A DNA stretch of 64,000 nt, taken from contig NZ_BSDE01000001.1 of NCBI RefSeq assembly GCF_030268085.1, forward strand, positions 62,001 through 126,000, read 5' to 3'. The stretch's first letter is position 1, and every line of letters starts with the position of its first letter. Under the pieces are notes generated by a model. That model did not search any database. It had not been told where the DNA came from and was given only the letters and a program-made list of their open reading frames with translations. Positions 24,860 through 33,501 of this stretch are shown piece by piece. A program made the translations under genes and the position numbers. This DNA is from Geothrix limicola. GTDB lineage: Bacteria; Acidobacteriota; Holophagae; Holophagales; Holophagaceae.

Positions 24860-25741
24860 ATGAGCGCAACCGGCACCTGCGATTACCAAGCCAAGGACTA
24901 CAAGAGCGACCTCAAGCCCATCTGGTGCCCCGGATGCGGCGACTACTCGGTGGTGCAGGGCATCTACCGGGCCCTGGCCGCCATCGGCCGCCCGCCCCAC
25001 GAGATCGCCTTCGTCTCGGGCATCGGCTGCTCTAGCCGCATCCCCGGCTACACGACGGCCTACGGCTTCAACAGCGTCCACGGACGTTCGCTGCCCATCG
25101 CCCAGGGCATCAAGCTGGCCAACCCCGACCTGCTGGTGCTGGCCGCGGGCGGCGACGGCGACGGCTTCTCCATCGGCGGCGGGCACATCGCCCACCTCAT
25201 CCGGCGCAACATGGACATCACCTACATCGTGATGGACAACCAGATCTACGGCCTCACCAAGGGCCAGCTCTCGCCCACCTCCCAGAAGGGCCGCGTCACC
25301 TGCACCTCGCGCTACGGCAGCCTGGAAGAGCCGGTGAATCCGCTGCTCTACACCCTGGCCTACGGCGCGGGCTTCGTGGCCCAGGCCTCGCCCACGGATC
25401 TGGCGGGCATGGCGAGCATCATCGAGGAGGCCATCCGCTACCCCGGTTTTGCCTTCGTGAACATCCAGTCGCCCTGCGTGACCTACGGCGAGGAGGCCCA
25501 GCAGATCAAGGGCCTCAAGGCCATCCAGGAAACGCTGGCCAGCCTGGGGCACAACCCGGCGGACCGCCTCGCGGCCATGGATCTCGCCCAGCACTACGGC
25601 GAGAAGCTCCACCTCGGCGTGTTCTACCGCAATCCCGAGCCGCCGCCCACCTACGGTGACCTTGTGAAGGAACGCCAGGCCCTGCTCTCCAAGGATGCCC
25701 TTCCCAAGGAGCGCATCCTGGATCTCTTCATCAAGAAGTGA
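24860..25741 (+). CDS. korB: 2-oxoacid:ferredoxin oxidoreductase beta subunit (KorB)
   Basis: A 293-residue beta subunit that binds thiamine diphosphate and a [4Fe-4S] cluster. WCPGCGDY gives the first cluster cysteines, SGIGCSSRIPGY another, and the TPP motif GGDGDGFSIGGGH...DNQIYGLTKGQ is complete. The fourth cluster cysteine is probably the one in SPCVTYG. Together with KorA it forms the two-subunit enzyme. The substrate is most likely 2-oxoglutarate, but other 2-oxoacids cannot be excluded by sequence alone. Confidence 0.95.
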   Translation: MSATGTCDYQAKDYKSDLKPIWCPGCGDYSVVQGIYRALAAIGRPPHEIAFVSGIGCSSRIPGYTTAYGFNSVHGRSLPIAQGIKLANPDLLVLAAGGDGDGFSIGGGHIAHLIRRNMDITYIVMDNQIYGLTKGQLSPTSQKGRVTCTSRYGSLEEPVNPLLYTLAYGAGFVAQASPTDLAGMASIIEEAIRYPGFAFVNIQSPCVTYGEEAQQIKGLKAIQETLASLGHNPADRLAAMDLAQHYGEKLHLGVFYRNPEPPPTYGDLVKERQALLSKDALPKERILDLFIKK

Positions 25742-25755
25742 TTGGAGGGCCCGCC

Positions 25756-26280
25756 ATGAACACACAAGGCATCAACTTCTTCAACCTCTCCCTGATGGAC
25801 GCGCTGGACCTGGCGATCCTGGTGGAGGACGAAGCCGAAGAACGCTACGGGGAGTTCGCGGCGCAGATGGATCAGCACCGGACGCCTGACGCCGCGACCT
25901 TCTTCCGATACATGGTCGAGAACGAGGCCAAGCACGGCCGCGAGCTCCTGGCACGCCGCGTCCAGCGCTTCGGTGACGCGCCCCGCAACGTGACCCGCGC
26001 CATGATCTTCGACGTCGAGGCGCCCGACTACGATGCGGCGCGCGCCTTCATGAGCCCGCGCCAGGCCATGGAAGCCGCCCTGCTTTCGGAGATGAAGGCC
26101 CATGCCTTCTTCGCCGCGGCCCTACCGGGCATCAAGGATGACGAGGTCCGCGCCCTGTTCGAAGAACTGCGCGACGAGGAACTGGCGCACCAGAAACTCG
26201 TGCGGGCCGAACTCGCCAAGCTGCCCAAGGACAGCGGCCTGTCCGATGACGATTTCGTGGACGAACCCGCGGCGCAGTAA
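25756..26280 (+). CDS. Ferritin-like/rubrerythrin-family di-iron protein
   Basis: A 174-residue four-helix-bundle protein with carboxylate ligands in the right spacing for a rubrerythrin-like di-iron site: EDEAEERY, ENEAKH, LLSEMKAHAFF and DEELAHQKL. There is no C-terminal rubredoxin domain (no CxxC pairs). Such proteins usually reduce peroxide or handle iron. It is 14 bases after korB, so it is probably co-transcribed and may protect the oxygen-sensitive iron-sulfur oxidoreductase. Confidence 0.88.
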   Translation: MNTQGINFFNLSLMDALDLAILVEDEAEERYGEFAAQMDQHRTPDAATFFRYMVENEAKHGRELLARRVQRFGDAPRNVTRAMIFDVEAPDYDAARAFMSPRQAMEAALLSEMKAHAFFAAALPGIKDDEVRALFEELRDEELAHQKLVRAELAKLPKDSGLSDDDFVDEPAAQ

Positions 26281-26289
26281 CCGAGCCGG

Positions 26290-26952
26290 TCAGGCCTCGG
26301 AATTCCCGGCCCACATCTGGAACAGCACGACGCCGACGACCGCCGCCATGGCCAGGGCCAGGCCCGCGGCGCCCGCCCAGGCGGCCCAGAGGTGTTCGGG
26401 CCGTCCCTGGCGCAGCGCCCATTGGGCCATGTCGAAGGCCAGGAGGATGAGCGAAGCAACCAACAACCGCTTCCGGAATACTCCTTCTGTCCGCCGGAGG
26501 TAACCCCCCAAGGCCAGCAGGAAGAGGCCGGGGAAGACGGCCAGATGGAGGCCGCGAGCCCCGAGGAACCCCATCAGGCCCTCGGGCACGGATTCCAGGG
26601 CGATGGGGCGCAGGTCCTCGAAGCCGGTCAGGTGCGGATACTGCCCGCCCCGGTCATGGCAGGCGGCGCAGGTGTTCGTGACGATGGGCTCGACCTGGGC
26701 ATAGCCCTCCCGGGTCGCGCCGCTGGCCACCCAGGCTCTGAACCGCTCCCGCTCGGCTTCTGTCGTATTCGTGGCCATCACGCCTTCGAGCACCGCCACG
26801 AGGCGGGAGCGGGCGGGTGGCGCGGCTTTCGGTGTGAGACTCAGCTCGCGCTTCAGCGCGGCGGCCAGACCCAGGCCGAGGGCCAGGGCCAGCGCGAGGA
26901 CCGCCAGACTGGCGAAGATGCGTTCGGAGCGGGGAAGGGTGCGAAGCGGCAT
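26290..26952 (-). CDS. Membrane-anchored c-type cytochrome-like protein
   Basis: A 220-residue inner-membrane protein with one N-terminal helix (about residues 12-33), a periplasmic segment carrying a single haem-attachment motif CAACH (Cys95, Cys98, His99), and three C-terminal helices. I do not recognise a named family. It is the last gene of the minus-strand efflux operon, four bases after emrB, and converges on the ferritin-like gene with nine bases between. Its helices lack an obvious haem b pair, so it may carry one haem c only. Confidence 0.7.
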   Translation of the reverse strand: MPLRTLPRSERIFASLAVLALALALGLGLAAALKRELSLTPKAAPPARSRLVAVLEGVMATNTTEAERERFRAWVASGATREGYAQVEPIVTNTCAACHDRGGQYPHLTGFEDLRPIALESVPEGLMGFLGARGLHLAVFPGLFLLALGGYLRRTEGVFRKRLLVASLILLAFDMAQWALRQGRPEHLWAAWAGAAGLALAMAAVVGVVLFQMWAGNSEA

Positions 26953-26956
26953 GGGA

Positions 26957-28522
26957 TCAGTCGATGGCGATGGGTCCGGCGGCGCGGCTCTTCCGCATGA
27001 GGAAGATCAGCGGGAAGAGGGCGAAGCAGAGCATGCCCATGAACCAGAAGGTGTCGGTGAAGGCCATCATGTTGGCGTGCCGCACGACGGTGCCGTAGGC
27101 GGCGCCCTGGGCCACATGCGCCGCGTCCGTCGGCGACAGGCCCCCGCGCAGCACCCCCAACGAGGTGGCCCGGTCCAGGAAGCCCTGGTAGGCCGGGTTG
27201 CCCGGCGCGAGGTGGCCGATGAGGTTGGCCTGGTGGACCTGGGCCCGGCGGGAGAGCAGGGTGGTGGCGAGGGCGATGCCCGTGCTGCCGCCGATGTTGC
27301 GCACCAGGTTCATGAGGCCGGCGGCGTAGGCCGTCTTCTCGTGGGGGATGTGCTGGAAGGCCGACACGTTGATGGGGATGAAGAGGAAGGCAAATCCCAG
27401 ACTCTGCACCACGCGGGACCACATGGCCGTCCGGAAGTCCACCTGCAGGTTGAAGCCCGCCATCTGGATGAGCCCCAGACCGCAGAAGAAGAAGCCCACG
27501 CCGATGAGCCAGCGGGTGTCGAACTTCTTCAGCAGTGTGGCCACCACGGGCATCATGATGAGGACCGCCAGGCCGCCGGGACTTAGCACCCAGCCGCTGA
27601 GCAGGGCCGTGTAGCCAAGCAGGGTCTGCAGGAAGATGGGCAGCAGGGCCAGGCTGCCGTAGAGCACGAAGCCCAGCACGAAGAGCATGAGGATCGCCAC
27701 GGCGAAGGTGCGGTCCTTCAGCAGGCGCAGGTCCACGATGGGGCGCTCCTTCTGCAGCTCGTGGTAGACGGCGTAGAGCAGCATGACCACGGCGAGGATG
27801 GCGAAGAAGACGATGAAGTTGGAACCGAACCAGTCCTTTCGCTGCCCCTCGTCCAGCACGATTTCCAGGGAGGCCAGTCCGAGGGTGATGACGCCGATGC
27901 CCAGGTAGTCGAACTTCGCGCCCTCCTTGAGGGAGATGCGGTGGAAGGTGTGGGGATCGTGCACCAGGGCGCTGGTGAGGGTGAAGGACAGCAGGCCCAC
28001 GGGGATGTTGATGAGGAAGATCCAATGCCAGCTGAAGTTGTCGGTGATCCAGCCGCCCAGCACGGGACCGATGATGGGGGCCAGCACCACGCCCATGCCG
28101 TAGACGGCCATGGCGGCGCCGCGCTTCTCGTGGGGGAAGGTTTCCACGAGGATCGCCTGGGAGATGGGCTGCAGGCCGCCGCCGCCGAGGCCCTGCAGCA
28201 CGCGGAAGAAGATCAGCCAACCCAAGCTGGGCGCGATGCCGCACAGCAGGGAGGCCACGGTGAAGATGCTCACGCAGGTGAGGTAGAAGCGCTTGCGACC
28301 GATGAGGCTGGAAAAATAGCCGCCGAGGGGCAGCACGACGGCGTTGGCCACCAGGTACGAGGTCAGCACCCAGGTGGTTTCCTCCACCGTGGCCGAGAGG
28401 TTCCCCGCGATGTGGGGCAGGGCCACGTTCGCCACGCTGGTGTCCAGCACTTCCATGAACGTCGCGATCATCACCGTGAGGGCGATGATCCAGGGATTGA
28501 TGTGGCGGTGGGAGGAAGTCAC
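26957..28522 (-). CDS. DHA2-family MFS drug efflux protein (EmrB-like)
   Basis: A 521-residue transporter of the 14-helix DHA2 major facilitator family. The motifs LDTSVANVALPHIAGNL (motif D1), GGYFSSLIGRKRFYL (motif A), FRVLQGLGGGGLQPISQAIL (motif B) and GPVLGGWITDNFSWHWIFLINIPVG (motif C, antiporter signature) are all present. The gene order outer-membrane factor, adaptor, pump and the upstream MarR regulator match EmrAB-TolC multidrug systems. Confidence 0.94.
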   Translation of the reverse strand: MTSSHRHINPWIIALTVMIATFMEVLDTSVANVALPHIAGNLSATVEETTWVLTSYLVANAVVLPLGGYFSSLIGRKRFYLTCVSIFTVASLLCGIAPSLGWLIFFRVLQGLGGGGLQPISQAILVETFPHEKRGAAMAVYGMGVVLAPIIGPVLGGWITDNFSWHWIFLINIPVGLLSFTLTSALVHDPHTFHRISLKEGAKFDYLGIGVITLGLASLEIVLDEGQRKDWFGSNFIVFFAILAVVMLLYAVYHELQKERPIVDLRLLKDRTFAVAILMLFVLGFVLYGSLALLPIFLQTLLGYTALLSGWVLSPGGLAVLIMMPVVATLLKKFDTRWLIGVGFFFCGLGLIQMAGFNLQVDFRTAMWSRVVQSLGFAFLFIPINVSAFQHIPHEKTAYAAGLMNLVRNIGGSTGIALATTLLSRRAQVHQANLIGHLAPGNPAYQGFLDRATSLGVLRGGLSPTDAAHVAQGAAYGTVVRHANMMAFTDTFWFMGMLCFALFPLIFLMRKSRAAGPIAID

Positions 28523-28538
28523 TGGGCGGTTCCTGGCG

Positions 28539-29651
28539 CTACTCGACGATGACCGTGGCCTCGACGTTCATGCCGGGGCGCAGGATGACCTTCTTGGCTT
28601 CCTCTTCGTCGATGCGGATCTTCACGGGGATGCGCTGGACCACCTTCACGAAGTTGCCCACCGCGTTTTCGGGGGGCAAGAGGCTCATGCGTGATCCGGT
28701 GGAGCCGGCGATGGAATCCACGTGGCCCTTGAGCACGAGGCCGTTCATGTCCACCTTGATCTCGGCCTCCTGGCCGGGCTTCATGCGCGCGAGCTGAGTC
28801 TCCTTGAAGTTCGCGGTGACCCAGGTGCGGTGCAGGGGGATGAGGGTGAGCAGGCCCTGGCCCGGCTGGATGGTCTGTCCGGCCTCCACGAGCTTGCGGG
28901 TCACCACGCCATCCACGGGGGCGATGATCTTGGTGTAGCCGAGCTGGAGGTCGAGACCTTCCTGGCTGGCCTTGGCCTGGTCCACCTGGGCCTTGGCGGA
29001 GGCCAGACGGGCTTCGGCGGCACCCACGGCCACCTTGCGGATGTCCGCCTCGCGCTGGAGCGAACCGAGCTTCTGCTGGGCGGCGCGCCACTCGCTGTCG
29101 GCCACCTCAGCCTGGGTGCGGAATCCATCGAACTGCAGGGCCGAGATCTCCTCGCGTTCGGCCAGGGGTTTCATGCGCTGCAGGTCGGTCTTGGCCTTGT
29201 CGAGACTGGCCTTCTTGGAATCCACGTTGGCCTTGGCCGTTTCGATGTCGGACCCGCGGGCCTGCTGGAAGGCCACCTGGGCCCGCTCCAGATCGGCCTT
29301 GGCGGCCTCCAGCTGGGCGAGGGCCTGGGCCAGCGAACCCTTGGTCTGATCGAGTCGCGCCTGGATGTCGCGGGGATCGACTTCGAGGAGGGTGTCCCCG
29401 GCCTTCACGGCCTGGTTGTCCTCCACGAGCACTTTCTCGACGGTGCCGTAGACGCGGCAGGAGACGGGCACGAGGTGGCCATCCACCTGGGCGTCGTCGG
29501 TGCTCATGCGGTTGCGGGAATAGAACCACATGCCCGCGGCGAGCAGCAGCACGAGGGGCGTGCCGATCTTCAGGGCGAGGAAGGCCTTGTTGCCGTTGGC
29601 CTCAGGCGCGCCTGAATTGGAGGCGGCGGGCGTGGAAGCGTCTTGATTCAT
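28539..29651 (-). CDS. HlyD/EmrA-family membrane fusion protein
   Basis: A periplasmic adaptor of about 370 residues with one N-terminal membrane helix, a barrel-sandwich hairpin (VDGHLVPVSCRVYGTVEKVLVEDNQAVKAGDTLLEVDP), a long coiled-coil hairpin rich in Ala/Gln/Lys, and a second lipoyl half (YTKIIAPVDGVVTRKLVEAGQTIQPGQGLLTLIPL). ATG 29651 is preferred because GGAG lies six bases upstream; an ATG at 29663 overlaps the tolC stop by one base but has no ribosome site. It links the MFS pump to the outer-membrane channel. Confidence 0.93.
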   Translation of the reverse strand: MNQDASTPAASNSGAPEANGNKAFLALKIGTPLVLLLAAGMWFYSRNRMSTDDAQVDGHLVPVSCRVYGTVEKVLVEDNQAVKAGDTLLEVDPRDIQARLDQTKGSLAQALAQLEAAKADLERAQVAFQQARGSDIETAKANVDSKKASLDKAKTDLQRMKPLAEREEISALQFDGFRTQAEVADSEWRAAQQKLGSLQREADIRKVAVGAAEARLASAKAQVDQAKASQEGLDLQLGYTKIIAPVDGVVTRKLVEAGQTIQPGQGLLTLIPLHRTWVTANFKETQLARMKPGQEAEIKVDMNGLVLKGHVDSIAGSTGSRMSLLPPENAVGNFVKVVQRIPVKIRIDEEEAKKVILRPGMNVEATVIVE

Positions 29652-29662
29652 CGGAGTCTCCA

Positions 29663-31036
29663 TCAGCGTGCGAAGAAGGATTCGAGCTGCCCGGTCGCCC
29701 GGGCCAAGTCCGCGCGGGACTGGTTCAGGCGGTAGAGGGCGCTGATCTGGTTGTCGTTGGCCTTGGCCAGTTCGTCCTGGGCGTTGATCACTTCGATGTT
29801 GTTGCTGACGCCCGCCTCGAAGCGGTGCCGGGCCTGCGAAAGGGCCTCAGTGGAAAGCGTCACGGCGAGATTGGCCACCTCGACTTCATGGGAGGCAGCG
29901 TCCAGTTCGGCCTGGGCCACCTGGATCTCGAAGCCCACCTGGGCGCGGACCTCGCGGCGGGCCTCCTGCACGCGGCTCTGCTCGGACTGGGCCCGGGCGA
30001 TCTGCGCAGACACGAGTCCGCCCGTGAAGAGCGGCACCTTGAGGCCGACGGAGATCTGGTACGTGGTGGTCGAAGGGAGGGACTGCAGTCCCGTGGAACC
30101 GTACGATCCCGTGGCCACGAGGGTCGGCAGGCGCAGGCCCTGGGCGGCTTCACGCATGTTCGATGCGGCCTTCTCGCGGGCATCCAGGACGGCGAGTTCA
30201 GGACGCTGCGCCAGGCTCGCCTGGAAGGTTTCCTGGAAGCCGGCGATGGGCATGGCGGGCGCCGCGAGGGAATCCGTCAGCTCGATGCGGGTGCCCGGTT
30301 CCAAATCCAGTGCGCGGCCGAGGCCCGCGAGCGCCGTGGTGCGCTGGGTCTGGGCCTGGATGAGCCGCTGGCGTTCCGCCTGCAGCTGCACCTGCGACCG
30401 CAGCGTGTCGAGTTTGGTGCCGACGCCCTGCTTCTGCTGATTCTCCGCCAGCTTCGCTAGGGCCTCGGCCAGCTCCACCCGGGATTCACTGGCCTGCACC
30501 GAAGCCGTGGCGCGCAGGGCGCGGAGATACTGGCCTACGACGATGGCGGCGATCTCTTCGCGCACGGCGCGGCCCTGGGCGCGGGCGGAATCCTCCGCGT
30601 GCTGGGAGGCCCGCCATTTCTTCCAGAGGCTCAGATCGAAGAGGGAGACCTGGGCTTCGAGGCCCATGTGGCTCCAGTTGTAGGGGCCCACTTCAGGCGG
30701 GAAGCCAGGGACCGTCATGCCCATCTGGGCGTTCAGGTTGTATTTGTTGCGCTGACCGAAGGCCTGGGCGGCCACGCTGGGCATGAGGGCCGCGGCGGCG
30801 GAACGGCGGTCGTCCCCGCTTTCGGCGATGGCCAGCAGGGACTGATGCACCCGGGGGTTCTGATCCAGGGCCGTCTTGATGGCCTGGGCCAGGGTGAGCT
30901 GGACCGTCCGACTGGACGTGGCCGGTGCGGAGGAAGGTGCGGGCGCTTGGGGCCAGGCCACTCCCGCGCTCAGCAGGGTGAGGAGCAGGGGCACTCGCAC
31001 CGGGGTGCCAGCGATCCGGGAAGGGGTGCGGAACAT
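29663..31036 (-). CDS. TolC-family outer-membrane efflux channel
   Basis: An outer-membrane factor of about 457 residues. A signal peptide (RVPLLLTLLSAGVAWPQA) precedes a repeat pair of long helices and short strands, e.g. LTLAQAIKTALDQNPRVHQSLLAIAESGDDRRSA and QVSLFDLSLWKKWRAS in the first half and LKVPLFTGGLVSAQIARAQSEQ in the second. ATG 31036 has GGAG six bases upstream and gives the shorter signal peptide; a start at 31078 is possible but lacks a ribosome site. It is the second gene after marR. Confidence 0.92.
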   Translation of the reverse strand: MFRTPSRIAGTPVRVPLLLTLLSAGVAWPQAPAPSSAPATSSRTVQLTLAQAIKTALDQNPRVHQSLLAIAESGDDRRSAAAALMPSVAAQAFGQRNKYNLNAQMGMTVPGFPPEVGPYNWSHMGLEAQVSLFDLSLWKKWRASQHAEDSARAQGRAVREEIAAIVVGQYLRALRATASVQASESRVELAEALAKLAENQQKQGVGTKLDTLRSQVQLQAERQRLIQAQTQRTTALAGLGRALDLEPGTRIELTDSLAAPAMPIAGFQETFQASLAQRPELAVLDAREKAASNMREAAQGLRLPTLVATGSYGSTGLQSLPSTTTYQISVGLKVPLFTGGLVSAQIARAQSEQSRVQEARREVRAQVGFEIQVAQAELDAASHEVEVANLAVTLSTEALSQARHRFEAGVSNNIEVINAQDELAKANDNQISALYRLNQSRADLARATGQLESFFAR

Positions 31037-31133
31037 GGAAGTCTCCATCCGTCGTGAAAAAGCTCGTGATCGATTCATGCGAGGATGCCTCGTGGGGTCG
31101 GTCCCGGCCTGGGCGGGAACGAAGGGGCGGCGC

Positions 31134-31634
31134 TCAGGTATCGCCGTTGGCGGGAGACGGGGCGGACTCGTCGCTGTTGGCCCGCATCCTCCGGAGGAAA
31201 TCCTTGAAGAGCTCGACCTCAGCCCGGGTGAAGCCCTTGAGCTGGGCGTTCAGCACCTTGATCGCCACCGGCGGCAGTTGGGGATACAGCTCGCGTCCCG
31301 CTTCGCTTAGCTCCAGGCATACGACCCGGCGATCCTTGCAGCTGCGAACCCGCCGGATCAGGCCCTTTTCCTCCAGGCGGTCCAGCATGCGCGTCATCGA
31401 ACCGGTGTCGTAGCGGCTGAAACGGCACAGCTCGGCCGCCGAGGAGCCGCATCCGTTGGCGATGCGCATGAGGATCACCCACTGGGCTCCCGTGATGCCC
31501 AGGCCGCCCATCTCGTCGTCGAGGGAAGCCAGCAGCCGCCCGGACACATCGGCGATGAGCCGCCCGATGCTGTCCTCCGGTGTGAAATTCTCGGAGGTGT
31601 ACACGGGCTGGTGGGCTTTGGAATCCGTGGTCAT
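31134..31634 (-). CDS. MarR-family transcriptional regulator
   Basis: A regulator of about 166 residues with the winged helix typical of MarR: LGITGAQWVILMRIA, SSAAELCRFSRYDTGSMTRMLDRLEEKGLIRRVRSCKDRRVVCLELSEAG. MarR proteins of this layout normally repress their own operon and release DNA on binding small aromatic compounds. ATG 31634 is the first ATG; the frame also opens at a TTG (31646). It lies at the head of the tolC-emrA-emrB operon and an inverted repeat lies directly upstream. Confidence 0.93.
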   Translation of the reverse strand: MTTDSKAHQPVYTSENFTPEDSIGRLIADVSGRLLASLDDEMGGLGITGAQWVILMRIANGCGSSAAELCRFSRYDTGSMTRMLDRLEEKGLIRRVRSCKDRRVVCLELSEAGRELYPQLPPVAIKVLNAQLKGFTRAEVELFKDFLRRMRANSDESAPSPANGDT

Positions 31635-31652
31635 GGGGGCTTTCAAATTAGA

Positions 31653-31679
31653 TGCTTAAGCAATCACTGCCGAGGCAGT
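31653..31679. promoter_or_regulatory. Candidate MarR operator
   Basis: A perfect ten-base palindrome TGCTTAAGCA (31653-31662) and an adjacent inverted repeat ACTGCC-GA-GGCAGT (31666-31679) lie 19-45 bases upstream of the marR ATG. The local sequence is the most A+T-rich of the area. MarR sites are often TTGC...GCAA-type palindromes, so either or both could be the autoregulatory operator. Confidence 0.55.
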
Positions 31680-31815
31680 AATGTAGGGTGCCCCCCGGAG
31701 CTTGTCAACCGCGGGACCCGGGGCGTGCCCTAACTGTTTTCGTGAACCTTGGGCCTCTCCGCATCATGAAGGGTCTGACGCTGAAGGTTCAGCGACAACC
31801 GCTCCTGGAGTTCCG

Positions 31816-32847
31816 ATGACACGCACCGGCCTGCTCATGCCCCTCCTGATCCTGCCGGGTCTCGTCCAGGCGCCTGCGGCCCAGGCAGCCGCACCTCAGT
31901 CACCCGTGCCTCAGTCAGCCACAGCGGCGGATCGTGAGATCGGTTTCCCGGGCTTCAACGCCTATCCCTTGAAGGGCAGCGTGAAGGCCGGCGGCGCCCA
32001 CCCCTATTTCGCCGTGATGGTCGCGGGTTCGGGTCCCACTGACCGGGACTGGTCCAATCCGTTGATCGGCCTCCCCAGCCACGGGGGCCGCGACCTCGCC
32101 GATTGGCTGCAGGCCCAGGGCATCGGCTCGCTGCGCTACGACAAGCGCTTCATCGGATCCAGGAATCCCAAGCTGGACATCTCCCTGGACGCGCAGGTGG
32201 GCGACGTGAAGGGCGCGCTGCGGGCCGCGCGTGCGCTGCCCGAAGCGAAGGGGAAGAAGCTGCTGCTGGTCGGGCACAGCGAGGGCGCGCTGCTGTCGCT
32301 ACTGGCGGCGGGCGAGGCTGACGCCGCGCTGCTGCTGGCCATGCCGGGCCTCAGCATGGGTAAGCTCATCCTCGCGCAGGTGAAGGCCCAGCTGGTGGCC
32401 GCCCAGGCCCCCGCGGAGGCGACGGCGCAGAACATGGCCTATCTGGAGGCGGCGCTCGACGCCATCCGGAAGAACCAGGATCTGGCCACGGACACCACAG
32501 GCATCGCGCCGGGCATCGTGGCCCTCGCGAGCGGCCTCGCCCGTCCCGAAAGCCGCGGCTTCGTGCGCGATCTGCTCGACCTGGATCCCTGGGGCGCGGC
32601 CCAGCGCCTGCCCATCCCCTGCGCCATCGCCTGGGGTGACCGCGACGTGCAGACCTGGAAGCCCGACGTGATGCCCGAGGATTTCAAGGGCGCGGTGATC
32701 CAGATTCCCGGCGCGAACCACCTCTTCAAACGCGAGACCCGCGTCAAGGCCGGACTCTCCGGCGCCGAGGCCATGAGCACGTACGGCGACAGCACGCCTC
32801 TGGCGGATCTGACGCCTCTCGCCGCCTGGCTGAAGGGGCTGAAGTAG
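31816..32847 (+). CDS. Secreted alpha/beta hydrolase
   Basis: A 343-residue exported hydrolase. A signal peptide (residues about 1-25) precedes an alpha/beta fold with the nucleophile elbow GHSEG (Ser155), an oxyanion segment VAGSGPTDRDWSNP, an acidic residue in AWGDRDVQTWK (about 267) and the histidine in GANHLFKRE (about 290). It resembles periplasmic acyl-ester or peptidase-like hydrolases whose N-terminus is short. ATG 31816 has CTGGAG upstream; the frame is open further upstream but without a signal sequence. The substrate is unknown. Confidence 0.85.
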   Translation: MTRTGLLMPLLILPGLVQAPAAQAAAPQSPVPQSATAADREIGFPGFNAYPLKGSVKAGGAHPYFAVMVAGSGPTDRDWSNPLIGLPSHGGRDLADWLQAQGIGSLRYDKRFIGSRNPKLDISLDAQVGDVKGALRAARALPEAKGKKLLLVGHSEGALLSLLAAGEADAALLLAMPGLSMGKLILAQVKAQLVAAQAPAEATAQNMAYLEAALDAIRKNQDLATDTTGIAPGIVALASGLARPESRGFVRDLLDLDPWGAAQRLPIPCAIAWGDRDVQTWKPDVMPEDFKGAVIQIPGANHLFKRETRVKAGLSGAEAMSTYGDSTPLADLTPLAAWLKGLK

Positions 32848-33276
32848 CTACTTCGCCCCGGCGGGAACGGGGATGAAGAGGGTGTGGATGCCGCCGTGCT
32901 CGGAGGCCATGCCCGACAGGGTGAGGGTCTGGGCCATGTGCTCGCTGAGGTACTGGGCCAGGCTGGCCTTGCCGTCGCGCCGGGGATGGTGCGGCTCGGG
33001 CATGAGGATGTAGAGCGTGCCGTCGGCTGTGAGGAGGCCCGCGGGAGAGCCGGTTTTCACGCACATGGCGCCGCAGGCCTTGTGGGCCTCGCCGCGCTTG
33101 CCCAGCTGGGTGTAGCAGGAGACATCCACCACTTCGCCAGTGAGGGTGAGGGGCTTGGCTTCCGCCAGCACCTTCTTGTTGGCCTCGGCCGCCGCGGCTT
33201 CAAGCGTGGTGGCGGTCCACGCGGGAGTCTGGGGTGCGGGAGACTGGAGCAGCAGGAAGCAGGCGATCAGGATCAT
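32848..33276 (-). CDS. Small secreted protein with Cys/His motif
   Basis: A 142-residue protein with a short hydrophobic N-terminus that may be a signal peptide (MILIACFLLLQSPA). The core LTLTGEVVDVSCYTQLG begins like an OB-type strand pair and is followed by H-x2-C-x3-C (Cys54, His65, Cys68, Cys72) and the GSPAGLL turn. Proteins with this C...H..C...C..G.P.G pattern occur in several environmental phyla without a defined function; metal or haem binding is a plausible inference. It converges directly on the hydrolase gene, with no space between the stops. Confidence 0.7.
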   Translation of the reverse strand: MILIACFLLLQSPAPQTPAWTATTLEAAAAEANKKVLAEAKPLTLTGEVVDVSCYTQLGKRGEAHKACGAMCVKTGSPAGLLTADGTLYILMPEPHHPRRDGKASLAQYLSEHMAQTLTLSGMASEHGGIHTLFIPVPAGAK

Positions 33277-33335
33277 GGTCGCTCCTTGGAAAAGACCTTC
33301 AAAGTATAACTGATTGGCGAGAATGACAAGGTTGG

Positions 33336-33372
33336 CCTACGCCCGATGACGGAGTGGCCGAAAGGGCGTAGG
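33336..33372. other. Intergenic inverted repeat
   Basis: CCTACGCCC and GGGCGTAGG form a nine-base-pair stem around a 19-base loop in the 225-base divergent spacer between the small secreted protein and the lipoprotein gene. It could be an operator or the start of an RNA leader; nothing else is recognisable in this spacer. Confidence 0.5.
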
Positions 33373-33501
33373 AGGCAGGTCTGTTGCATGCTCAGCACCA
33401 GGGTGTGATCTCTGTCTGCAGGGAGACTCGTCAAAGGGTTGCTACATTCGAGTTCTGTTCCCCCAAAGATGATCGGGCAGGGACGACGAATCGGAGCTGA
33501 C

